48,355 nucleotides of DNA from Chitinophagales bacterium. Its GTDB lineage: Bacteria > Bacteroidota > Bacteroidia > Chitinophagales > Chitinophagaceae. This document shows, piece after piece, positions 42,273-48,355 of the stretch. A model generated the notes under the pieces. That model was not told the DNA's origin, did no database searches, and saw only the letters and a list, made by a program, of their open reading frames with translations. The stretch is from contig JAATFP010000080.1 of the NCBI GenBank assembly GCA_015655125.1, positions 1 to 48,355 of the forward strand. The letters are read 5' to 3'. Position 1 is the first letter of the stretch. Every line of letters starts with the position of its first letter. Position numbers and translations under genes: made by a program.

Positions 42273-42460
42273 ATTGTTTTATGTTCCCCGGATGACGCGT
42301 TTGTCCTGCCTGAGGGCGGAGATCACGCAAATTTAATTTTGCCCGGTTGATTTTTTGCTGCGGATGCGCAGATTGAAAATTTGTATTATCAGAATAGCGG
42401 CGCACCTCGCGTAAAATTCTTGTGAAGGAACCAAACATATCTTCCGGGCAGGAAGGTACA

Positions 42461-43324
42461 TTAAATAAAAATTTCTGATGCTATCCGGCTACTTTCTTTT
42501 AATGCATTTTCGTTCAGTTCAGGCAACAAGTTCAATTGTTGAAAATATGGGATCATCAATTCCGTATCCATATTTCCAACGAGTTCATCATCGGCCATCG
42601 GGCAACCGCCGATCCCTTTTAATGCACCGTCAAATCTAAGGCAGCCGGCTTGTAAAGCTGCATCCACCTTATCTTTCCAATTGACGGATGTTGAATGAAG
42701 ATGTACGCCTATCTCCGTTTCGGGCAGAGCGTCTACAAGATACTTCGTGATATTTTTCACCTGTCGCGGCGTGGCTACACCTACTGTATCTGCCAATGAA
42801 ATAATTTTCACATCAATCTCTACCATCTTATTCACCCATTCGAAAACAAGTTCTTCATTGTAAGGATCGCCATACGGATTCCCGAAACCCATCGAAATAT
42901 AGATCACCAGTTCTTTTCGGTTTTTGATGCACAAAGTTTGTATTTCTTCTACCCTTGTAAAAGATTCCATGATGGAAGAATTGGTGTTACGGCGTTGAAA
43001 AGTTTCGGAAACAGAAAATGGGAATCCGAGGTAATGTATATTATCAAACATCACGGCTTCCTGCGCGCCACGCTCGTTGGCTATGATCGTAAGCAATTTG
43101 GTTCCGTTTGCATCCGTTTGTATCCGTTTAAGTACATCCTTCGTATCTGCCATCTGCGGAATGGCTTTTGGTGAAACGAAACTCCCGCAATCCAGCGTAT
43201 CAAAACCGACTTTAAGTAGAAAACCGAGATAGAGGGCCTTATCATCTGTAGAGATCAGATGTGGCCAGCCTTGCATCGCATCGCGCGGACATTCTACCAG
43301 CTTTATTTTTTTTCCTTTGTTCAT
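42461..43324 (-). CDS. Hydroxymethylglutaryl-CoA lyase
   Basis: The 287-residue TIM-barrel enzyme of the HMGL-like/DRE-TIM family cleaves HMG-CoA into acetyl-CoA and acetoacetate in leucine breakdown. The first motif reads LVECPRDAMQGW, the Bacteroidota form of the R-D-(G/A)-x-Q metal/substrate site. The metal histidines are in EIGVHLHSTSVNW, and the C-terminal catalytic cysteine is in GIGGCPMADDELVGN. The length matches. No other leucine-degradation gene is adjacent, so the pathway role rests on the family. It lies between GSCFA and rlmB on the minus strand and may be cotranscribed with rlmB (58 nt apart). Confidence 0.9.
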   Translation of the reverse strand: MNKGKKIKLVECPRDAMQGWPHLISTDDKALYLGFLLKVGFDTLDCGSFVSPKAIPQMADTKDVLKRIQTDANGTKLLTIIANERGAQEAVMFDNIHYLGFPFSVSETFQRRNTNSSIMESFTRVEEIQTLCIKNRKELVIYISMGFGNPYGDPYNEELVFEWVNKMVEIDVKIISLADTVGVATPRQVKNITKYLVDALPETEIGVHLHSTSVNWKDKVDAALQAGCLRFDGALKGIGGCPMADDELVGNMDTELMIPYFQQLNLLPELNENALKESSRIASEIFI

Positions 43325-43382
43325 GCGGGGGATTTTGCTTTGGAATTTTAGTATCCATCGGTGTTCTGGCCGGTAAACGACA

Positions 43383-44147
43383 TCAACCTCTTTGACGCAC
43401 TACTTCATACAGGATCATCCCGGTGGCAACTGAAACATTCAGGCTCTCGAAATTTCCCGGCATCGGGATCTGGAATTGCTCATCGCAGATCTTCAGCAGC
43501 GTGGGATAAATACCATGTTCTTCACCACCCATTACAATAGCCGCCGGAACAGTAAAGTCGATATCGTAACTTCTTTTAGTGGCCTTCATTTCGCTGGCAA
43601 AAACATGGATACCGTTCATGTGCAGGTCATCCACGGCTTTCATCAGGCTGTTCACACGGCAAATAGCCAATTGTTCCAACGCTCCTGCCGATGTAAGAAT
43701 AGCATCTTCATTCAATGCACCCACCCCTTTTTCGGGAATGATGATGGCATGAACGCCCATCGCATAAGCACTACGGGCGATACCTCCTATATTGCGGATA
43801 TCGGTGATGCCATCAAGAATAAGGAACAACGGCGTTTTTCCTTCATCAACAACAAATGAAATCACCGACTGCAGATCCTGGTATTGTATTTTGGAGATTT
43901 GCGCAATGCAACCTTCGTGATTACTGACATTGAAGTTATTCAACTTTTCCACCGGCACTTTATTGATGGGTACAAGATGCTTTGCGGCCAGTGCTTTGAG
44001 TTCATCGATCACTTCACCATGAACGGTTGCCTGCATGTAAATGCGCTCTAACTGTTTGCCTTCCTGCAATGCTTTGATAATGGCTGTACGGCCAACAATG
44101 AGCGTATTTTTTTTGGGACGATGATGCTGATGCCTGAAATTTTTCAC
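43383..44147 (-). CDS. rlmB: 23S rRNA (guanosine-2'-O-)-methyltransferase RlmB-like
   Basis: The 254-residue SpoU/SPOUT enzyme uses SAM to methylate the 2'-O of G2251 in 23S rRNA. An N-terminal L30e-like domain (about 15-95, with NTLIVGRTAIIKALQEGKQ) is followed by the trefoil-knot domain. Motif 1 is LILDGITDIRNIGGIARSAYAMG, motif 2 IVMGGEEHGIY and motif 3 IPMPGNFESLNVSVATGMILYE. The start is a GTG at 44147; no ATG fits. A perfect TAGTTTTG -7 box ends 4 nt before that GTG, implying a leaderless GTG-start message. The family may also include tRNA methylases, but the length and N-domain favour RlmB. Confidence 0.9.
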   Translation of the reverse strand: MKNFRHQHHRPKKNTLIVGRTAIIKALQEGKQLERIYMQATVHGEVIDELKALAAKHLVPINKVPVEKLNNFNVSNHEGCIAQISKIQYQDLQSVISFVVDEGKTPLFLILDGITDIRNIGGIARSAYAMGVHAIIIPEKGVGALNEDAILTSAGALEQLAICRVNSLMKAVDDLHMNGIHVFASEMKATKRSYDIDFTVPAAIVMGGEEHGIYPTLLKICDEQFQIPMPGNFESLNVSVATGMILYEVVRQRG

Positions 44148-44151
44148 AGAG

Positions 44152-44159
44152 CAAAACTA
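44152..44159 (-). promoter_or_regulatory. -7 box TAGTTTTG directly before rlmB
   Basis: Exact TAnnTTTG on the minus strand with 4 nt (CTCT) before the GTG start at 44147. It supports GTG as the start of a leaderless mRNA. Confidence 0.6.
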
Positions 44160-44361
44160 ACGTTTTTTTATAGTCGATGGGCAAATCTTCATACCAGTAT
44201 CGTAATAGCAACGATTTTTTTAGATTATGCTGATTAATGGATAATTTTATAATTGATAATTTCCAAGGCGACCTGTTTGGCAAAAATTTGCAACAACTCC
44301 TGATGCTGAAACTATAAACATTATTAATTACCGAAATAAAATTATCCGTTATAAAAACGAA

Positions 44362-45045
44362 ATGACCGGTTCAAAAATACACGCTCTCATCACTGGCGCT
44401 ACCGGCATGGTAGGCGAAGGTGTTTTACACGTTTGTCTTCAGCATCCTTTAGTCGAATCGGTACTGGTGATCAACAGGAAACCATGTGGTGTTTCTCATC
44501 CGAAATTGAAAGAGATCATTCACCAGGATTTCTTCGATCTTTCGCCCCTGCGGGAACAACTAACCGGTTACAACGCTTGTTATTTCTGTCTGGGCGTCAC
44601 TTCCGTAGGAAAAAATGAACGTGATTATACAAAATTTACCTATACGCTTACAATGCATGTAGCCACCTTACTGAGTGAAATAAATAAGGAGTTAACATTC
44701 TGCTACGTTTCCGGAGCCGGCACGGATAGTTCCGAAAAAGGTCGCCTGATGTGGGCGCGCGTGAAAGGTAAGGCTGAAAATGATCTTGCAAAGTTGCCGT
44801 TCCGGCAAGTATTTGTTTTTCGGCCGGGCATCATCAAACCGATCAAAGGAATGAAATTCACACATTCATTTTATAAATTTTTCGGCTGGCTATTCTGGAT
44901 ACTCCGCAAATTGAACGGGTACAGTTATGTAACGCTGGAGGAGCTGGGACTGGCGATGATCCACTGCATTTCATTGCCGGACAACCGGAGGATTATGGAA
45001 GTTAGAGACATTATTGATGTCGCAACTAGTACAAAACGTGTGTAA
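44362..45045 (+). CDS. NAD(P)-binding SDR-like epimerase/oxidoreductase
   Basis: The 227-residue protein has an atypical short-chain dehydrogenase Rossmann fold with the glycine motif ITGATGMVGEGVL at the N-terminus and YVSGAGTDSSEKGRLMWARVKGKAE, which contains the serine and lysine usual in the HTATIP2/NAD(P)H-binding branch. The stretch FVFRPGIIKPIKGMK is also typical. Such proteins often have regulatory or redox-sensing roles; the substrate is not known. The 214 nt upstream hold AT-rich words but no supported gene. The stop is 90 nt before the end of the convergent metK. Confidence 0.85.
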   Translation: MTGSKIHALITGATGMVGEGVLHVCLQHPLVESVLVINRKPCGVSHPKLKEIIHQDFFDLSPLREQLTGYNACYFCLGVTSVGKNERDYTKFTYTLTMHVATLLSEINKELTFCYVSGAGTDSSEKGRLMWARVKGKAENDLAKLPFRQVFVFRPGIIKPIKGMKFTHSFYKFFGWLFWILRKLNGYSYVTLEELGLAMIHCISLPDNRRIMEVRDIIDVATSTKRV

Positions 45046-45087
45046 AGACTGGCTCCCAATAAGTCTGCGGCATTCGCAAAATCTGCG

Positions 45088-45118
45088 GCAAAAAAATCCC
45101 GCGATAAATCGCGGGATT
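45088..45118 (-). terminator. Intrinsic terminator of metK
   Basis: AATCCCGCGAT (45095-45105) pairs exactly with ATCGCGGGATT (45108-45118). On the minus strand the stem is followed by a run of T (plus-strand A at 45090-45096), 18 nt after the metK stop. It may also stop the convergent plus-strand gene, though with a poorer T-run. Confidence 0.85.
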
Positions 45119-45135
45119 AAAATATTTCAACGGAC

Positions 45136-46395
45136 CTATTTCAATCCGAATTCTTTTTTTACATCTTTCACTGCATCCAGTTTTTCCCAGGTAAACAGTT
45201 CTACTTTTTTCTTCAATGTTTTTCCGTCAGGAGAAGTGAATGTTTTTTCAACCACTTCATTCTTGCGGCCCATATGCCCATAAGCCGCGGTTTCGCTATA
45301 CATCGGGTTGCGTAATTTCAAACGCTGCTCGATGAAATAAGGACGCATGTCGAAGCATGGCATCTTCATGATTTTTTCGGCGATCTGGCCATCTGTAAGA
45401 TCAACTTTCGCAGTGCCATAAGTCACCACGTTGATACTTGTTGGTTTTGCCACACCTATAGCATAAGAAACCTGCACCAGCACTTCATCGCACAACCCAG
45501 CCGCCACAAGATTCTTGGCAATATGGCGTGTTGCATAAGCTGCGGAGCGATCTACTTTACTTGGATCTTTCCCACTGAATGCGCCACCACCATGAGCGCC
45601 TTTACCACCGTACGTATCCACAATAATCTTACGGCCTGTGAGACCTGTGTCGCCGTGCGGACCACCGATCACGAACTTGCCGGTTGGATTGATATGATAA
45701 ATGATTTTGTTGTTGAAAAGGTGAGCGTACTGCGGGTATTTTGCTTTCACTCTTGGGATGACGATGTTGATGATATCTTTTTTAATCTTGGCCAGCATTG
45801 CATCATCTTTACCGAAATCATCGTGCTGTGTGGAAACTACGATCGCATCTATTCTTGTCGGTTGATTGTTATCGTCATATTCCAAAGTCACCTGGCTCTT
45901 CGCATCCGGGCGTAGGTATTTGATCTGTTTGTTTTCCCTGCGAACAGCGGCAAGTTCGAGCAGGATATCGTGCGATAGCGCCAATGCCAATGGCATATGG
46001 TTCTCTGTTTCATTGGTTGCATAACCGAACATCATTCCCTGATCTCCGGCCCCCTGCTCTTCTTTCTTTTTACGATCAACGCCCTGGTTGATATCGGCGC
46101 TTTGCTCATGTATTGCAGACAAGATACCACATGAATTTGCTTCGAACATATATTCGCTTTTCGTGTAACCGATCTTACGTATAACGCCGCGCGCTATTTC
46201 CTGAACGTCAAGATAGGCTTTACTTTTTACCTCTCCTGCCAATACGACCTGGCCGGTGGTAACAAGCGTTTCGCACGCAACTTTACTGGTTGGATCAAAA
46301 GCCAAAAAGTTATCTATAAGCGCATCGCTGATATGATCCGCAACCTTATCCGGGTGCCCTTCGCTAACCGATTCCGACGTAAATAAATAGGGCAT
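45136..46395 (-). CDS. metK: S-adenosylmethionine synthetase
   Basis: The 419-residue cytosolic enzyme makes SAM from methionine and ATP. The start at 46395 gives the usual [20 protein letters not shown]; the frame is open to 46425, but the extra residues run towards the promoter. Signature sequences are [13 protein letters not shown] near residue 120 and [19 protein letters not shown] near 280 (the P-loop-like metal site). An insert around KKKEEQ is seen before GAGDQG. All metal and ATP residues are present. A -7 box TATCTTTG is 26 nt upstream with a very short leader, so a SAM riboswitch is excluded. A strong terminator follows. Confidence 0.97.
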   Translation of the reverse strand: MPYLFTSESVSEGHPDKVADHISDALIDNFLAFDPTSKVACETLVTTGQVVLAGEVKSKAYLDVQEIARGVIRKIGYTKSEYMFEANSCGILSAIHEQSADINQGVDRKKKEEQGAGDQGMMFGYATNETENHMPLALALSHDILLELAAVRRENKQIKYLRPDAKSQVTLEYDDNNQPTRIDAIVVSTQHDDFGKDDAMLAKIKKDIINIVIPRVKAKYPQYAHLFNNKIIYHINPTGKFVIGGPHGDTGLTGRKIIVDTYGGKGAHGGGAFSGKDPSKVDRSAAYATRHIAKNLVAAGLCDEVLVQVSYAIGVAKPTSINVVTYGTAKVDLTDGQIAEKIMKMPCFDMRPYFIEQRLKLRNPMYSETAAYGHMGRKNEVVEKTFTSPDGKTLKKKVELFTWEKLDAVKDVKKEFGLK

Positions 46396-46421
46396 AATAA
46401 ATATTATTATTTTTAAAGAGT

Positions 46422-46429
46422 GCAAAGAT
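46422..46429 (-). promoter_or_regulatory. -7 box TATCTTTG for metK
   Basis: Exact TAnnTTTG on the minus strand. A TTTG that would be the -33 element lies about 20 nt upstream (near 46452), inside the arm of the terminator hairpin of the preceding DUF4270 gene. The leader would be about 20 nt. Confidence 0.65.
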
Positions 46430-46448
46430 AAGGGGGGAAAACTTAAAC

Positions 46449-46482
46449 AACAAAGTCCTTTAGCAGCTTAAAGGACTTTGTT
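46449..46482 (-). terminator. 14-bp hairpin terminator after the DUF4270 gene
   Basis: Arms AACAAAGTCCTTTA (46449-46462) and TAAAGGACTTTGTT (46469-46482) are exact complements with a 6-nt loop. It lies 13 nt after the DUF4270 stop. On the minus strand it is followed by GTTTAAGTTTT. The downstream arm also holds the likely -33 element of metK. Confidence 0.75.
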
Positions 46483-46495
46483 TATAATTTGTTTG

Positions 46496-48052
46496 TTATG
46501 GTAGTTTGGAGTAAATGATTGCCAACCTTACGCGCTTCGTTGTATCTGCTGTGTAGGAACCACTGGCAAGCCTTACCCTGCCACCCGCAAGCAGATTATA
46601 ATAAGGAAGTACATCTTGTGCGTACTGCGGATAAACAAAATTATATGCCGGCCACACACGCATCGAATAGTTTGGTGTTTGTTTGGTGATCACTTGCTGA
46701 ACATAACGGGTTACATTAATGTTGTAATGTGCAACAGACTGCCCTGCGCTATTTTTAACTATTCGGAGGATACCACCAAAACTTGATACGTCTGTATTAG
46801 ACAGCGGATAGTAGGGATAACCGGCTGTTTTTCTGTCAGGGTCGTAAGGCGATGCAGGGTTAAGGTCATAATAGATCGGTTTCCATTTGTCGGCACCGGT
46901 TCCTGACGCGGTATCTTTCAGATCAAGATAAAGATAGTTTGGCGGTCCGTAAATTGAATCTGTGATCGGATTGTCCGGTACACTTTCCATCAGCAAAGTC
47001 GCTTTATGAATGATCCTGTTGGGCCATGTAGAAAGTGCAGGCACAGAAAAATTAGCAAAAGTTCCCGGATTTGAAAGCATGTAGAGGAACTCCGAACCCG
47101 GAGTGGCAGCTGGATAGCCTGCAATGGTCCGTTTCACGCTGTTAGCAGTAGAAGATGGCGCGCCATAAGCCGTACTTGTAGCATAAAGACTGAAGGAAGT
47201 ATAAACTGTGTCCACAACTGCTCTCCTTTTACGGTAGTGTATCTCCAGCCTGGTGTTTGCATCGGTAAGACTTATATACATTAATGCATTTCCCGAATTG
47301 CCGACCGGTTGTACAACAAGGCCATTAAATCGGTTCCGGAACAAAGAATCATTGCGGTAAATTCCGGATGCGGTAGTATCGCCATTATATAACATAGTGA
47401 TGAAATCGGGATCGGTTAGCTTGATCCTTATCTGGTTCGTGGAGGAATCTTTATCATGTGCAAATTTCACCTGATTTTTCAGGGAGGTAATATCAACAGT
47501 CGCTGACCCCAGCACCGGCCCTACGGCACGGGGCTGGTAGGTTACATTGCTTGTTTTGCCGGGAGATAGCCGGAAGGTATCGTCAATTATTTCACGAACT
47601 TCCAATTGAATTGGAAGAGAAGAATCACCGTACGCTGATACGTAGGCCAGACAAAGATACACCGAATCTACGCCCACAATGTTTGAAGGTAATGTTGGCG
47701 CTCCCGGAATTCCGGTATTACGGGTAGTATCTCCGGCGTTCCCAAAGTAAAACGGATAATAAAGTGGTTTTAACTGGAAATATATGGCGGCATCGGTTTT
47801 ACCAAACATCGCATCATTTTCTAAATGCCCCAACACATGTGCATCGGAATAGAGTACCTTGGTGGTATCATTTGGCAAAAAACTCCCCTGTACTGTTTCA
47901 ACCCGCAGCGTTTCTGCAAATGTGTTTATATTGTCCACTTCCGGAATAAGATCATTTCCCAGCTTCGTAGTATCAAGCTTCGTACAACTTAAAGCGAAAA
48001 AAAAAGCAAATAGTAATCCTGCAAGAGCAGTGGGTAGATGTCTTTTAAACAC
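46496..48052 (-). CDS. DUF4270 surface lipoprotein
   Basis: The 518-residue protein begins with a lipoprotein signal (LAGLLFAFFFALSCTKLDTTKLG) with the lipidated cysteine at about residue 23. The rest matches DUF4270, a Bacteroidota-specific outer-membrane or surface protein family rich in beta strands. Typical early phrase: GNDLIPEVDNINTFAETLRV. The start is a GTG at 48052; no ATG lies in frame before the signal. It follows the probable glycogen synthase by 32 nt on the same strand, an arrangement common in this phylum, but its role there is not known. A hairpin terminator follows the stop. Confidence 0.87.
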   Translation of the reverse strand: MFKRHLPTALAGLLFAFFFALSCTKLDTTKLGNDLIPEVDNINTFAETLRVETVQGSFLPNDTTKVLYSDAHVLGHLENDAMFGKTDAAIYFQLKPLYYPFYFGNAGDTTRNTGIPGAPTLPSNIVGVDSVYLCLAYVSAYGDSSLPIQLEVREIIDDTFRLSPGKTSNVTYQPRAVGPVLGSATVDITSLKNQVKFAHDKDSSTNQIRIKLTDPDFITMLYNGDTTASGIYRNDSLFRNRFNGLVVQPVGNSGNALMYISLTDANTRLEIHYRKRRAVVDTVYTSFSLYATSTAYGAPSSTANSVKRTIAGYPAATPGSEFLYMLSNPGTFANFSVPALSTWPNRIIHKATLLMESVPDNPITDSIYGPPNYLYLDLKDTASGTGADKWKPIYYDLNPASPYDPDRKTAGYPYYPLSNTDVSSFGGILRIVKNSAGQSVAHYNINVTRYVQQVITKQTPNYSMRVWPAYNFVYPQYAQDVLPYYNLLAGGRVRLASGSYTADTTKRVRLAIIYSKLP

Positions 48053-48084
48053 AGATATTATTTTAAGAAATGGAATTATGGTTA

Positions 48085-48354
48085 CTATTTGGCAAGGTCG
48101 GCATATAATTGTAAATAGTCTGTTAAATCACTTTCCGCATCGAACTTCAACACCTTTTTCCCTTTTACTTTCGAAAATTCTTCAACGAGTTTTTTATCAA
48201 TCTTTTCCGCACCAAACGTAATAGCATCAGCATAAGACGCTCCTGACCTGAACATCGCTGCATTGTTACTGTCTTTTAAAATATCCTGCTCTTTTTTCGT
48301 AACAAAATCATTGATCGTGGCAAGTTTCACAAAATCTGCACCAAGCTTTTCTTT
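48085..48354 (-). CDS. Probable glycogen/starch synthase, C-terminal end (5' truncated by window)
   Basis: The minus-strand frame is open from the right edge of the window; only the last 89 residues are visible (from KEKLGADFVKLATINDF to LQLYADLAK). An internal GTG at 48330 is not the true start because the protein clearly continues before it. The segment SGASYADAITFGAEKID fits the region of Bacteroidota GT5 starch synthase-like proteins that precedes the C-terminus, and such genes commonly stand directly before a DUF4270 gene, as here. The glycosyltransferase motifs would lie outside the window, so the call rests on this tail and on gene order. Confidence 0.5.
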   Translation of the reverse strand, partial: KEKLGADFVKLATINDFVTKKEQDILKDSNNAAMFRSGASYADAITFGAEKIDKKLVEEFSKVKGKKVLKFDAESDLTDYLQLYADLAK

Positions 48355-48355
48355 A

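Noticed and set aside
46396..46495. SAM riboswitch upstream of metK
   Set aside because: The -7 box leaves a leader of about 20 nt, too short for any SAM aptamer; the hairpin there belongs to the preceding gene.

Overview
The window looks like chromosomal DNA from a member of the Bacteroidota, most likely family Chitinophagaceae. The evidence is a run of families typical of that phylum: a secreted protein with a type IX (Por) C-terminal sorting domain, a TonB-dependent receptor with a carboxypeptidase-regulatory-like N-terminus, DUF5686, DUF4270 and GSCFA proteins, and an FKBP lipoprotein-type foldase. Promoters also show the Bacteroidota -7 box TAnnTTTG, and Shine-Dalgarno sequences are mostly absent. 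No phage, integrase, transposase, CRISPR array, rRNA or tRNA was seen. Gene content is mostly housekeeping and cell-envelope.

Layout. 1-5.8 kb: META-domain lipoprotein (5' truncated), folC, a Nudix hydrolase broken by an in-frame stop, DinB/YfiT protein, FKBP foldase, orphan ABC ATPase, fructose-1,6-bisphosphatase. 6-9.6 kb: aspartate kinase, L,D-transpeptidase, 4-hydroxyphenylpyruvate dioxygenase with a long leader. 10.3-19.6 kb: T9SS secreted protein, purK, a three-gene RND efflux operon (adaptor-pump-TolC) on the minus strand, purE. 19.8-26.9 kb: dihydrolipoyl dehydrogenase, TlpA-like thioredoxin plus DUF4395, fluoride channel, luciferase-like monooxygenase, pentapeptide-repeat protein, DUF4197, saccharopine-dehydrogenase-like protein. 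27.2-31.3 kb: TonB receptor plus fasciclin lipoprotein. 31.5-33.9 kb: purC broken by an in-frame stop, two tiny membrane proteins, trhO. 34.1-39.7 kb: DUF5686, small membrane protein, penicillin acylase family. 39.9-48.35 kb: miaE, GNAT, a tiny membrane ORF, GSCFA, HMG-CoA lyase, rlmB, NAD-binding protein, metK, DUF4270 lipoprotein, and the end of a probable glycogen synthase.

How the genes relate. PurK, PurE and PurC catalyse three consecutive steps of purine synthesis (AIR to SAICAR). All three are on the plus strand here but are not contiguous; the efflux operon lies between purK and purE. Their promoters share one layout, a -7 box 4-5 nt before the ATG, which suggests leaderless mRNAs. 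TrhO, MiaE and RlmB are RNA-modification enzymes. MetK makes the SAM used by RlmB.

What stands out is not a gene cluster. First, two otherwise intact conserved genes (Nudix and purC) each carry one in-frame stop where a conserved glutamate is expected; both are explained by one G-to-T change on the coding strand, so they are either recent mutations, read-through sites or base-damage consensus errors. Second, the intergenic spaces are filled by several families of palindromic repeats: TTTAGGGTT/CAGGTTTC-word hairpins, AT-rich TTAATTATT hairpins, a CGCAGATT-word element in three copies, and a GTTGAGCTTG-word inverted pair. These often begin within a base or two of a stop codon and are the most promising undescribed structure in the window.
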